Assembly: GCA_029207755.1 (NCBI GenBank)
Contig: JARCOQ010000002.1
Span: forward strand, 55,393,172 to 55,457,171
Direction: 5' to 3'
Length of the DNA: 64,000 nucleotides
From: Chamaea fasciata
Lineage: Eukaryota > Chordata > Aves > Passeriformes > Sylviidae
Part shown: piece after piece, positions 1 to 13,056 of the stretch
Layout: the number at the start of each line of letters is the position of its first letter
How positions within the stretch are numbered: position 1 is the stretch's first letter
The notes under the pieces: model-generated
The model's database searches: none
Told to the model about the DNA's origin: nothing
What the model saw: only the letters and a program-made list of their open reading frames with translations
Translations under genes and position numbers: made by a program

Positions 1-281
1 ACTGGGCAGTGACGGGACCCCAGGGAATGGCCTGAAGCTGTGTCAGGGGAGGTTTATGTTGGACATTAGGACAAGGTTCTTCACCCAGAGGGTGTTTGGG
101 CACTGGAACAGGCTCCCCAGGGAAATGGTCACAGCACCAGCCTGGCAGAGACCAAGAAGCGTTTTAACAATGCTCTCAGACACAGGGTGTGACACTTGGG
201 AATGTCCTGTGCAGAGCCAGGGGTTGGACTTGATGGTCCTGATGGGGCCCTTCCACCTTAGCATATTCTGTGATTCTGTGA
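1..281 (+). mobile_element. CR1 LINE 3'-end fragment
   Basis: This is the 3' end of a CR1 non-LTR retrotransposon in sense orientation. It contains the end of ORF2, readable as the CR1 C-terminal motif with a Phe-Phe/Phe-Thr plus 'HWNRLPRE'-like segment (about 56-130), then the 3' UTR with 'ggacttgatggtcctgatgg' and the terminal repeated 'attctgtga' octamers at 265-281. CR1 inserts are usually 5'-truncated and lack a poly-A tail, as here. The copy runs off the left edge, so its true length is unknown. It sits in the presumed last intron of CCDC122. Confidence 0.93.
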
Positions 282-1862
282 CTCTTAAAGCAGCTTGTGG
301 ACCTTCTCTTACTCTTTCCTGAGCACCAGCCCCATTACCTATTTCTTGAAAAGCGGATCCTGTTCCCAGCCTTGGACAGGGTTGTCAGCAGTAAATCAGG
401 GTACTTAGCTGTGTAGGGTCAAGGCTTCAGTCATAAGGATAATTCAAGATATCCACAAATACAAGAAAATTTATTGTTATGTAAAAGTAATTTAAAAAAA
501 CCTGACTCAAAAGACTGTCTATTCCCCTGCTGCCCTCTTTCCCCAGTGTCAGTGTGTGACACTATTATTCTTGACAGATGCTTGCCTATCCTGTCCTTAA
601 ATGACCCTGGTGGTGGAGATACCCTGAGTGCCCAGACAATTTTTTTCTAGTGTTTGACTTTCATGTACACAAGATCCAATAAAAAGCACAGTGCTGTCCC
701 TTCACTGTCTCCAGTAAGCATATTAATGTTCCCTCCCTTAGCCGATGTGCCAGACTGTTCCCAATAATGATGCTAGAGACACATTTCTAAAAAAAGCAGA
801 TAATATTGATCATAGATGTTTCAGTGTCATACAACGTAGTCCTAGTGATGTGGATGCCCCAAGCACTCATTCAGATGAGTGAATCTGACAGCATCCCTCA
901 AAAAGTTGCAAACAATTATTGTGGAGAGTGAGGTAACCTGAAGGAAGACAAGCCGTCGCAAATAAAAAGGGCAGTAATTTATAGACCAACAGTGAGGCAG
1001 TTTCCTAGTTATTTGTGAAATTTAGGCAGTGAGATTTTAGAAAGTCACTGACCGTGCTGTGGTTCTGATGCAGCTGTGCATCATTATGTGCATGTGAAAT
1101 ACAGTGTAATAATGCTTCAATAAGCAGACACAAGAGTAATTATACGCTACCACTCATAGGCCATTTAAACTAGGGTAAGTAAGCCCAAATTTCATTAAGG
1201 GAATGCCCATTATTTCCATTTTTATTGTAGTGAATGCTTCATTCTTTTAGCAGTTCAGAATGCAGATTTTCAGAGGATTTTCTGCAGCAGCCATTCTTCT
1301 CCACATAAGGCAGCAATGAGGGCAGAATTGACAGTCTACATTGCCACACTGTTGCCTGTCTAAGAAAAATGTGCCATTTTAAATGCAGTGCAGCTACAAA
1401 GGTGCTACTCCAGCCATCGAGGTTACCTCATTTGTATTCCCATTTATATCCAAACATGCTTGTCAAAGAATGAAAATTTCTGCCCTCTCAACTCTCATTC
1501 TGGTGCCTCAAATCTTCTACGTGCAAAGCCTTGACAGAGCTGTGACATGCTGAGCCCTTGGGTGGCATTTACTTTGTTGAATTTTAGACATCTACAGAGC
1601 AGATATCCACACTGAACTCTGCACTTAAGGTCTTAGTAGGACAGAGCTTTTCTTTCCTTAATTGGAAAATGAGTCATGATTCATGTCCTCAACCAGATCA
1701 GATGAATGGGTTCCTAGATGTCTCTTCAGTAGCTGAAAATAAATATGGAATGACTTGGTCGAATGTCAGAATATATAATGGACAGAATTAGGTAAGCTGA
1801 ACTCACCTCTGTAAATAGTTTTACTGGAATGAAATTTTGAAGTGATTTTCATTTTTCTTTAG
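282..1862 (+). other. CCDC122: Last intron of CCDC122 (3' part)
   Basis: No exon or recognisable repeat is seen here apart from short A/T runs. The stretch ends in a polypyrimidine-rich acceptor ('tttttctttag', AG at 1861-1862). No upstream CCDC122 exon was identified in this part, so the preceding exon should lie left of the window. That it is an intron is inferred from the exon call at 1863. Confidence 0.6.
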
Positions 1863-2027
<165 letters not shown>

Positions 2028-2034
2028 CAAACTT

Positions 2035-2040
2035 AATAAA
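2035..2040 (+). promoter_or_regulatory. CCDC122: Polyadenylation signal AATAAA of CCDC122
   Basis: A canonical AATAAA starts 8 bases after the CCDC122 stop codon. A GT-containing segment follows ('ggaatgtgc', 2043-2051) and T-rich DNA at about 2075-2090. If used, it would give an extremely short 3' UTR. A second AATAAA lies near 2195, so a longer 3' UTR is also possible. Confidence 0.55.
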
Positions 2041-3174
2041 GCTGGAATGTGCATAATCTTTTCCAGGCAGGGGAATTTTTTCTGGAAATGCTACAAATCT
2101 TAAATAGCCTGATAACTGGGCTAGGCCTCAGTCATTTCCTTCTTTTTAAAGTTTGTCCCTCTTTCATTTTGTGGCCTAAACTAATAACCACAATAATAAA
2201 TCAGTTGTTCAGAAATAACTTAGCTGTTCAGGAAGAAAGTTACTGACACTTCCAGGTGTTTTCAAAATATGTGTCAGTTTTATCTAAAAAGTTATTTGAA
2301 AGTCAACCAAACAAGATTTGGCCAGTTCCTTTATATTTCGTTTGGTCTCTGAAGGCTGGGATATAAGTTGCTGTTCCTACAGAGAAATTAATACTGGTAT
2401 ATATTTGCACTCCTAAGAGACCAAAGTTCTTTTATATTTTATCCACATCCTTTTTTATTGCAACTTGTTAAGGAACTCTGAAAGCTTTGATGACCTGTAT
2501 TTTGCTCTGTGGGAAACTCTTATAGAAGATGTTACAGTCTGCCAGGATGTTCTGGCATGGGGGACAAAGGGGCCAAAGGCTGTCCAGCTGTGAAAGGTAG
2601 GCTTTGAAACAAGTACACTCAGAACTGCACTTCAAATAACCTGACTTCAACTGGTTTAATAGATATTAGCAAAGAGGAGTGAGTAGGTACCACATCTGGA
2701 CAGCTTTTAAAATGGAACAACTCACCCTCAAGAAACAGGAATGCATTATAGATGATTGACGACAGAGGAATTTATTGTCTAGAGGATTTTAACTAATATC
2801 AGCCACCTAACATCTAAGTGCTTAATGATCTAAGATGACTCAACATACATGACAATGCATTAAAAACTCTTGTTAAAATAGTTGGGAACAGTAGATGTTT
2901 TCCTTTACTTTCTTTTTATTTTTATATTGCTTGGCATTTGAAGAATTTACAGTACTTTCCCTTCTCTTACACTTAAGGCAGTAGTTCTGCTTGGACATAA
3001 CTTGTAATGTTTATGTGTTCTATGAAAGTAGCTTTTTATTTAAGGTGTTGTCTTGAATAATTTAGATTTACCTTTACTCATGAATATAAAATGAAGACAA
3101 CTATTTAGTGTGAAAAATGTTAAACTGTTTATGTATTGTTATCTTACAAAAGCAAAGCTTATAATGTAGTACTG

Positions 3175-3198
3175 TTATTACCTTATTACCTTATTACC
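3175..3198. repeat. (TTATTACC)3 tandem repeat
   Basis: Three perfect head-to-tail copies of the 8-mer ttattacc, at 3175-3182, 3183-3190 and 3191-3198. Probably replication slippage in AT-rich DNA. Confidence 0.9.
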
Positions 3199-5439
3199 TC
3201 ATATGTTCATGTATGTTTACATTTCCCTTAATATGTTATTTCACTTAATATAAAGTTATTTTAAGCAATATCCTGATTCAGTAAGGCTCTCTCTCAACAC
3301 TCCTAGTCTCTCAAGGCTTTTTTGCTCAGTCTTTTTCCTTTGCAATAATATGAACCAGGCTGCTTTGATTAAAGCAATAAAGTAGAAATTAAAACCTCAA
3401 TATCCTATGCTATAGTAACAATATATCCTGAATACTGAGTCTTATTGAGTATGTAGCACAAAAACTGCAACATTACCATAGTTTATCCCTACACAGGACA
3501 AAATAGCACCCATTTTATGCATATGTGTCTTCCAGATCTGAAAAGTTGGAGAATTTACTGTGTTATTGTTAGTTTCAGCAATTAACTGCTCTTCTGTTAT
3601 TTGCATGGTTCCAAGTTTCACTTTATTCACCCATCAAGTGAAATTAGCCTACTTTATATTAAGGACAATGATATAAGTAAAAATACTGATGTGCTGTCTT
3701 CTTGATGGGTTAAATAGTTCTTAGGTCTTCTAAAACTATTGATTGTCAACTTTAGCTTAATGTATCCCCCCCAAAGTGGTACAACATCCAACATTTTCAG
3801 GGTTTTAAGATGATGTACCCTTAAGTATGCCTTTTACCACTGATACTACCTTGTTTTTATTTTTGGTTTCTCATTATTTCTGCTCCAGAACAATTAATGC
3901 ATCAAAATATATTTTGTATCTTACTTCAACTAAGTTCACTTTGACATCTGTTATTAATTGTCTAATATCACAGTTTAGCCTTGCATTTATTACCAGTTGA
4001 AAACAACGATAGCAAACAATCCAACCCTTCTAATGCAACAACAATATCACACCTTTGTTTTTCTTTCTGACCAGTGAAGAGGTTCATTATTACTTCCCTG
4101 GGAATTAGGGCGATTTCTGCGTATCAACATGTGTACAGAATGACTCATTCATCTCAAATAAATACCTTGGACTTACATCTTCCTTGTTCTTTTCATAAAT
4201 CTCAGTAATATCCCATATCTCAAATTACTTCTATGGTTCTTTGTACATGTTTTGAAATTGTTTAATATAATTTCATAGGGGTGCATACAGGGGCTGTGTA
4301 TAGTCCTCCCTTTACTGCTACATGTGGAGGAAATGTTCCCTTCTATACAAACTCTTCCTACCGTCCAAGGTCTAAGTTGTCTTATACACCTTCTTGCTCT
4401 TTGCAAGAGAGTCCATGCTTTTGCCTGCTGGGACTCTGACCCCTTCCAGGGATCTCAGCTACCAAAGGTGTATTTCTCCTTTTTCTTCAGTGTAAAACTT
4501 ACTTTTTCAGTATACTAGTTGAACTGTAGCTACATTTTGTGGCAGTAAAGCTGAGAAGCTGAGATGTACTTTAATTTCCAAAGCTCGCTCCATTCATTTC
4601 GGGACACAGCTAAACCATGCCATAGTTTCTTTCTAGCCTGCACAGATTAATTTCTTAGTAAAACCAGGATGTAAATTGGAAGGAATCACAAATGGCCAAA
4701 GATCTTCTTGATACGGAGTTCAGCTATCACTTAGTAGTTACCAGAGTATTTGAGACACAACTTAGTCCATTTAAATATGCATATTGAAAAAACAAGGTTT
4801 ATTACATGCATACACTGATTGTTGTTGTCGTCCCACATCACTGTCCTAGTTAAATGCCACAATTATAATATCTCATCCCACATAAACACATCATTTGTGT
4901 GTTTAACTCAACTGCCTCAAAACATGAGGAGATTAATTTTTAATCTTGGAAGCTTTGTTCTCAGTTTCCACTAGACTTCTACTTTAGCCACTGACTACAC
5001 CTGAAATCTGTGTTCAGTGCTAAACACCACATTGTCAAGGATCAAACACATTTTGCACTTTTTTTTTCCCCCCCACATTTTGCATTTGCAAAGCAGAATT
5101 TTATATAGCAAAGTACTTATATATTTTTCCAGGTGCAGCATCTCAAATTTAATATTCAGTGTTCAACAGAAAATAAATATAAGGAAAGTAAAAACATTTT
5201 ACTAGGGAATTATAGTTAATTGGGAGAAAATATCATCTCGAGAAAAAAAGTCAACTGAAACAAGGAAATAAAAATTACTGCCTTCTCTAAACTACTAGCA
5301 TTCTATACAATATACAAAAAAGAGAGAAATTGTGTAGCTTTTCATAACAATGTCTAGTTTCAACAAATCCTGGCAACCTGCTGAGGCATATTTTTCTTGG
5401 TACAACATTGAACAGTAGCAATTTGATCTCACGGTATTT

Positions 5440-5465
5440 CCCCCCCCCCCCCCCCCCCCCCCCCC
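5440..5465. repeat. Poly-C tract (26 C)
   Basis: Twenty-six consecutive C in AT-rich intergenic DNA, following 'cacggtattt'. Runs of this length are much rarer than poly-A/T in vertebrates. The complementary strand is a G26 run able to form G-quadruplexes. The exact length is sensitive to sequencing error. Confidence 0.9.
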
Positions 5466-6454
5466 TTAGCAAGCAAGCACAGACAATAGGAGAACAGTTT
5501 ATTATTTTGGGGAAATAACTTAGTGAATGAACTTTGTATTCTTATGACATGAAGCTCTCCCAGCTCCTGTTGGAGAACTGTGCTGCTAAACCCGTATCAG
5601 TCATTTCTGAGGATGGGTGTGGGGCTAAGGGAAGAATTCCTGGCTTCAGAGAATGGCAAGAGGAGTGACTGCCCGCTCTGAACAGCAAAACAGCAATGAC
5701 CAGTGGGCATGTAAATAACTAAGTACGGGAAAACTTACCAACCAACGAGTCCTACCCATCACCTTGGAAAACTTTAAAGCACAGGAAACTTGATTTATTC
5801 CAACAGTATAGTGTCAATGAGTAGGAGAATACTGGGGGAATTCCACACTTGACAGGGAAAATATACAGTTGTTGAGTCACCCATGACATGCAGCAAATGT
5901 ACTGCTGTATGATAAAGGGAGGTGTTTCCCCATGCTGTAAGCCGATGCTCCACAGGAAACCCTTTCACGTGACTCAACAACCTCAGGTGCTGGAAGCAGA
6001 GGAAATGTGTCAGATAATGCAGACATACCTTCTAAAATCACTGCTCTCATCAAGGCTGCATCAGATAATCAACAGAACAACAGAACAACAGAGGAGGGAA
6101 GGAAGGTTGGGGATAGACACCAGTGCTGTGCTGCTTTGCCTTTGTAACAGTTTGCTTTGTCCCTCAGGGGAGTCATTTACAGAGCTGTGTGCCTGATTGT
6201 GACAGTAAGTAATGCACAGTATTCTGTCATAGTTCTTACCCGATGCTTCAGAGAAGAAAATCATGACTACATCATGCACTGATGGTACATCCTGCTGCTG
6301 AGGGTGGGGAAAAAAACAAATTTCAGAACTCTTAGCTGATTTTCTGAAATGCATTAATATATCGTTACCAAAGTAATTATTAGATCCTTTGTTAAAATGC
6401 AGCTGTAGCATCTGAGTCATGTAGAGGCAGTGACTTTATGAGGAAAAGCCTTAA

Positions 6455-6647
6455 AAGTGTGGTGGGGCACTTGCACAGGTTGCCCATAAGAGATGGTGGA
6501 TGCCCCATCCCTGGTCTTTCAAGGTCAGGTTGGACTGGGCTTGGAGCAACCTGATCTAGTTGAAGATGTCCCTGCTCATTCCAAAGGTGTTGGACTAGAT
6601 GGCCTTTAAAAATCCCTTCTAAGCCAAACCATTCCATGATTCTGTGA
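6455..6647 (+). mobile_element. CR1 LINE 3'-end fragment
   Basis: CR1 3' UTR in sense orientation. The order of matches is 'cacaggttgccca', 'ggatgccccatccctgg', 'caaggtcaggttggac', 'agcaacctgatctagt', 'ggactagatggcctttaaa', then the 3' end 'aaccattccatgattctgtga'. It carries several substitutions and a small internal difference, so it is an old copy. It is 5'-truncated and has no poly-A tail. Confidence 0.93.
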
Positions 6648-9600
6648 AAGCAAACAGAAGAGACAGCTTTACCATCACTAAATATAATTCTTGTTGAAAA
6701 TGGTTGCTACAATAACGAGCAAAGGACAATGCTCTGTGTTGAACAGGGATTTCTCCTGTTAGAAAATCACACGAGTTCTTTCTACATTTTTCAGTAGCTT
6801 TTTAATTTAAAATAGTGCAGTATGTGTACAGAACTCAGTAAAATAGTCTCCTAATCTTTTGAAGAGTAGCAAGCTTCTTAATACCTCATTTTATTATAAA
6901 TGTCATGTACCATATATTCAATACTTATTGACTGTCACATTCAAGTGTCAATGTTTTTCTGTCATCTGCACGTTGTATTAATTAACGCAATCTATCACTT
7001 TCAGTGATTTCAGCAAGGTTGGGCAGAGTTTTCTGGGGTGGAACAAGCACCGGCATTTGAAACGCAGCTGCTGCTTCCCCGCACTGGCACTGAAGTCCAA
7101 TAGTTCCCTCCAGTGGTGAAACGTCTTCTTACATGGTAAAGGCGCCTTTCATTCTCCGCTTTTGAAGGTCAATGCTTACCGTGAGAAGCGTTAACATTTC
7201 TGCAGAACACGATGTATAATCCTAAATGCTATTTTTTCCTAAAAGTGCAGGATGAAAAGGAGAGGCTGCGTATTCCAACTTTACAATAACTGGAGGATTC
7301 AGTGTGTTCATTCTTAATTATTGATCTGCTTTTTAAAGAGGATTAATTTGGCAAATTTTCTCAGACCTTCTGTTTTAATATCAGCTATAATGCAAAGTCC
7401 ATTACAAACAGAATGCACGCAAATTTTTTATTGTAAAATAATTAAAAATATTTGGTTTTGTCTGGTACAAATTTCTCCTTACGTCACTGTCTTCTTAGTA
7501 AGAATTATTCTGTGTAAGATCCTTGTCTTCCCCCTTTGATGAAGAATATATTTTAGACCAGATCAGACATACAGCTGACTGAAACTGATGACAGTCGATA
7601 GTTACAGATTTACAACGTATTATGTAAACCTGTGTTTTCAGGCTTCTTAAATAACTCTGCCTGGACTGAATCTTTTGGCCTGAAGCTGCAGTTCTGTCTG
7701 AAGGTCAGTGTTCTGGAAAGCTGAAACATAGGGTATGAATGTCAGTGCTTGAGGCTCCCAATATACTTGACAAGAGAAAGGCATCCTGCAGCTGATTCAG
7801 CGCTTGCATGCCTTATGGCAGAGTCTTGCTCTTCCCTGGCACTTCAAAGGAATCCTAGTGCAACTACCCTTAAATTAAAAGACTCAATTACCTATTTTGT
7901 GTGATATAAACTCAGAAACAGCACAGACAGTCTGTTGTTTACCCATATTTAAAGGTTTATTTTATGGCTGCATGCTGTGGAGAAAATGACAGCTTTGGCA
8001 GGGAATTTTTGGGGAGAAGAAGGACCGTTTCAGGATAACAATCATGTAATGACTGACTTGTAGAATTTTTCTCTTTTTGAGTATTGGCACAGAATCTGTT
8101 GAATCCTGACTTTATAACATTCCTATAAAATTTACACTAATAGACCAGTGGTATTCTCAATCCTCTTGGATAAAAGCTATCTGATGAGGCTTGTGATTAA
8201 AATTTTATCCTCAGGCTTTGTCATATCTGTCATATTTAATAAAGGATTGGAATGCCCTGCCTCAGGTGCAGTACTAATACATTATCTACCTTTTGTGCAT
8301 CTCTACTAAAATTATTACCTTCTCTTGAATTATGAGTTCATATTGTTGCTAAGACTTCTTTAATTGCATTTATTTTGGGTTAACTGGTGCAGCTGGGAAA
8401 GCAATCAAATATTTTTGCAGAGGACAGCTTGGGTATCTCAGGTTTTTTTCCCAGTTGCAACTGGTGGTTCTTTCTTTATAGTCATGGAAGGAAAGAAACA
8501 CTTGTAGGATACGCTTCATCTGAACACCGTTATGTAGTTGCTTTCGGATGACAGGTATTGCTCCCTAAAAATTCCCATTTCTCTCAGTTGACTGTAAAGG
8601 GAGTGAAGGGTCATTAGCTCAGATGTAAATAACTATGTTCTGATGTCTAAAGGTGTCCAACATCTACATCCTTAAGCCACCAGAGCCACAGGATCAGTAT
8701 TAGTAAAGGCTCTTTATTGTCTCATTTCTGGTGCCATATTTTCCTTTGCATTTTTCTGGTTTTCCCTATTGATTTCCTGGGCTGCAAGCTTCTCATTTAT
8801 TTATTATGTTCAATAATGTAATAATTCAATGTTGTCATGTTTTCCTGAATGTTACACTGGGGAGCGGTGGGAGGCTGCCTTTAACAGCCATTTCCATTTG
8901 CAGTGAACCAGAGTAGGCTTTTTGCTAAAGGTTTTCACTTTCATAGTGGAGTACTCTCCTTTTTAGCATCTTTTCAGTTTCTTTCATGGAACTCTCATTT
9001 TTCTTTTGCTTTTTTTTTCTGTCTGCTTTTCTCCAGACTCACAATTTTGATCAACTCTGGGGAAATAGCCATTTTGCAGCATCAGCTAATGTTCAGGGGA
9101 ATCACCTTTCCTGTCTTGGACACCTATTTAGAATTTAATAACTCACATTGTGGTGGTATTTTGCTCTTTGCATTGGCTGTGGGGGGGATCTGGATGGGAA
9201 GAAATCTACCTCTTGGACAGCTAACATGAGGTAAGATGAGACTTCCTAGGGCTCTAGGATGGGTGGCATATTGCCTTCTAGCACATTACCTCTGTTGCCT
9301 GAAAAAAGAGTCCAGAGCAAAAAACTCATGGTAGATGATTAAAATTACATGACATAAATCCCATCTATTATCTCCAGTTATCCCTGACTGACTCCAGGCC
9401 AGGAATTAATGTAGCTCTATCCATCGTAGTGAGAGCATAATTGAGTTACTCTGCACTGAGAGCAATAATACTTTCTGTGTTAAAGGATAGCAAGGAATAA
9501 TTTTAGAAACTCTAATAAGTTGTGTGACCTCCATGCTACATTTCTGAAATTGAATTCTCCCATGGCAAGACAATTGCTCACCCGCAGTCGGCCTCTCACT

Positions 9601-12600
9601 GCAGACAAGTCATAAGAAATAATTCAGCTATGGTTTCATGGTCTATAAAGAGTTTCCCTCCTTCCCACTTGGCTGTATTCTCTTCTTGTCTTCTCTGTTT
9701 TAGCACATTCACAATTAGTTTCTGAATTATCAGGATATACAGACAGGCTAGCAGTGTCTTTGTAGTACTACCAGTGCATCATTCACTATTTCACCTCTTG
9801 CCCTAAACAAATTTTATCTAAATGTCTTTAGCATTCCAGTCATATGAACTGTCTCACAAGTTGTTAAGAATACTTGCATCAGTGAAAATTTCCAGAGTCT
9901 TCTTTGCCACCTGGACTTTTAAAATTAGTACATAATGACCAGAAAAGCTTTGAACAGCAGTTGAAAAGAAAGTAATAAACTTTGACAAGTGTAGCAGAGG
10001 AACATGACTGGGAGACACACACAGCCTGCAATGAGTAGAAGTGATAGAAATTGGGGAGGGGAGACCAGTACTACATAGACCTGTGTCCATTTTATACTAC
10101 AGAGGCTGTAGTGGAATGTGAGGTTCCTAAGTCTGAAAACTCCTCAATGGTCAGCAGATAAGCTTGTCTTGCTCCAGTTACTGGAGAACAGTGTTATTGT
10201 CCGTGTTACTGTCAGGGTCTGTTGACTCATGTGTCAGGGACCTGTGCAAAAGAGCTGAAGGATTGATCCTCTTGTTATCTCCACGAGTGTCAGAAGAATC
10301 TCACAAGGTTACCTTTTTTTTTTTTTTTTTTTTAAACTGGCTCTTTGAACTAAGCTATTTGTTTGATGCTCAGTTTACCATGGAACTTCTTTCTCTTCTT
10401 CATGGTGCCTCCAGTGCTTCCTCACAGGGTGCAGTAGGTGCTTAAATTCTTGAAGGCAGTCAGTGTAGCAGCTGGAGTGATAGCACCTAGATCTCATTGC
10501 AGCTCAACACTGCAGCTACTCCTTCACTCTGTGATCTAGTGGCTCAACTGTATTCAGCACCATGGGACCCCACATTTTGCTGTCTTCTGCACTAGAAAAG
10601 AAATGTCTTGAAAGTCCCAAGTGAAAAAGAATTTTCTTATTAATATTCTGTGTTATGCTGCAGGCTCTGTAAGGTATTCTGTTATTCTGCAGTGGTGTAT
10701 AGCAGCTCCTAAACCTCCAATACCCTCAAGATCTGGTTCTACCTTCATTTGAGAATTCGAGTTTTGGTGAGCTACCCATAATAACAGCAGAGTTCTATGG
10801 CTGCACCTGGAATCCTACCCAGAGTAAGGTTTCTCACAGAAGCATGTGGAGAAGAAAGTCATCCTAGTGCAGTTGATGTAATTCCCTGGTCTGCTTCTGA
10901 GGGAAGGTGTGTGCAGAGAAGATTTTATTTTCTAGATCGGAAAAAAACATTTTTCAACAGGTTGTTTGCATAACTGTACACAATCTCTCCCTGAATTGCT
11001 GGAAAATGTTGTTTCTATAGCCATAGCCATAGCCATTTTAATGAACTTCTCCTTTATAATTATTCAATTATTCATTTTGCTGCTCAAGCAAACCAGCATA
11101 ACAATGATTTAACACAGCACTGCAGCAATTAGCACTCACAAAACAACAAAGAAACACCTCCCTATTTAAAAGGGAATCAAAGTGTGAAATCACAAGTAAC
11201 TCATTACGAAAGTAAATCATTACGATAACACCACTTCAGTTCTTAATAGCAATCACAGGCTTTTGGTGGATTTGACTTCTTTCCTTCAGTACCTAAAAAG
11301 AAGCTACAGAGGATGCTTATTCCATTTTAAGAAATCTAGTAATTAAGAATTTCAAAGCTTTTCTGGTTTTCTCTTGAAAAGTAGGATCTACGAGATCAGT
11401 TGTTGAACCACTGCAGCATTTTTATAGTCTAAACCCTCTCACTACAGTAAGCTGGAGTCTGGAGTAGAAAATGGAACCACAGGTTGGCAGCTACACCTGT
11501 AGGGTGTTTATCTGTCACTTTGAAAACTTAATCTAACTCACTTTGCTTTCTTATTGCCCAAGCAGCTGCAGATGGCTTTCTTTCCATTTGAATGCTTTGA
11601 ATTCTCTGCTTCTCTCATAAGTACTTGCCTGCTTACTTTATTTTGTTTATGTCTTCATGTTACATTTTATTACTAGATGATGGTAGAAGGGATTTTGACT
11701 ACTTTTTATGTTATTGGCACCAGAGACATTCCTAACCATGCTTACTTAGACCTTTGAGAGTTTCTAATTTTCTCATACAAAGGGAGTGTTTAACTTTCTT
11801 TAGTGTCCTTCCCAAATGCTTTAATTTTCTGATACCATTTAGTATAATGTTATTTGCTTTTAATACTTGCATGTGGAAAATAATGTGCATTGGGAAACAA
11901 ACAACACAAAAGCAGTCATAGAAGCATAAAAGAGCAGCTGATCAGAGAAACAGCAATGCAACATTGTTTTTAGAAGCAATGGAACACAAGAAGAGTTGAC
12001 ATATTGTTATGCTAACATTTTTAATTAATGATGTATAGAAGGTCAGGTATAAATGAGAAAGAGAATATCTGCTAATAGAAAACATGTGCTAGTATACAAG
12101 CACATGTTTAAACTTCTTAAAATAGAAGTTTAAATATGTGCAATAGAAAAACCAAGAATTCTGATTAAATGTTTGATTGGAAATATATTGGTTGAGTTTC
12201 TTTTCTCTCCTGAATGGAAAATGAGGCATACTTGTGAGGGATAACAAAAGGGAAACTTTGGCTATTGAGACCAAATTACCAGTGTGAAATATGTGTCCAC
12301 TTTATTTCTTCCTCATTCCTTTACGGCAATTGTCTTTGGGGCATAGCTGGGGACAAGTTTGTTTAACCTGACAGTTACTTTGAATCGATAGCCAAGTGGG
12401 AGTGCTCCTTCAGTGGGGATTTAGCAGTCGTGAAAACGAATGGTCTGTTTCACAGCCATTAAACCTCTTATTTCTGCAGATGTGCCTACTAAACTCCAGC
12501 TGGGAACAACGCTCCTTAGCAGATACACCAGTGTAGTTCTTTGGTGCTGGAATTCCAAGTAATTGGTCTCCCTCTGCAGCCTGCGCTTGATGTTGTGTCA

Positions 12601-12817
12601 GCTGCTAAGCCCCCTCGCCCACACGGCAAAGAGACTTTCCATAGTGGAATGGGCAGCCAGGCAGGAGATCACCGGCAGCGAAGGAGTCACCCTCTCCTCA
12701 AGTAAGTGTCTAGGTGAAACTAATTGCTCTAAGAAAGCAGAATTCCCCTGCAGTGGTGTCGCCCTGATATTTTCAGCCTTCTGATGTTTACATTTTTGTA
12801 CTGGAGTTCTCACTTAT
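6648..12817. other. Intergenic DNA, no gene recognised
   Basis: About 6 kb of AT-rich DNA with only short, featureless ORFs. It contains a T20 run (10314-10333) and three copies of 'atagcc' (about 11017-11035). I saw no CR1 end, LTR or splice-bounded coding segment. Regulatory elements cannot be excluded by eye. Confidence 0.55.
10314..10333. repeat. Poly-T tract (20 T)
   Basis: Twenty consecutive T following 'aaggttacc'. On the minus strand this is a poly-A run, but no retrotransposed body was recognised next to it. Confidence 0.9.
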
Positions 12818-13056
12818 TGTAACATGAACGAAGTGGTTGTTTTCGCATTCCTTTCCGGAGGAAGGACAATAGATGGACTTCTAGTTTGACCAGTGGGATC
12901 GGAGAGGTGTCAACTTCATTGCCCAATCCCTGATCAAACTCCAAAAACTATATATATCGAGGTTGAAATAATAAAGCTCTCTCTTTCTGCTCTGACAACC
13001 TGACAGTGTGAGTGTGGTTCTTTCGTGTCCATCTAGTGACACAGTAGTGTCATTCA
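12818..13056 (+). mobile_element. Candidate endogenous retrovirus LTR (alpharetrovirus/ERVK-like layout)
   Basis: The segment has an LTR-like order of signals: a TATATATAT box (12949-12957), an AATAAA (12970-12975) about 13 bases later, and a TC-rich then TG-rich stretch ('gctctctctttctgctc', 'gtgtgagtgtggttctttcg'). Twelve bases after its end is a TGG-initiated, primer-binding-site-like sequence at 13068-13085. TATA and AATAAA this close together, with a very short R, is the layout known from avian alpharetroviral LTRs. No gag, pol or env reading frame follows, so it would be a solo or decayed LTR. Both ends are estimates and no target-site duplication was found. An unrelated TATA-rich segment is the alternative. 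Confidence 0.45.

Larger units (their letters stand above)
2060..6454. other. Intergenic DNA downstream of CCDC122
   Basis: AT-rich DNA with no convincing exon. It may include alternative CCDC122 3' UTR sequence at its left end (further AATAAA near 2195). It holds the (TTATTACC)3 and poly-C tracts listed separately. The short ORFs here have no recognisable domain. Confidence 0.6.

Noticed and set aside
56..322. 88-codon open frame at the left edge
   Set aside because: It is the C-terminal end of CR1 ORF2 running into the 3' UTR, already covered by the CR1 call.
3175..3198. Start of a CRISPR-like or satellite array
   Set aside because: Only three 8-bp copies without spacers. This is a vertebrate locus and the array does not continue.
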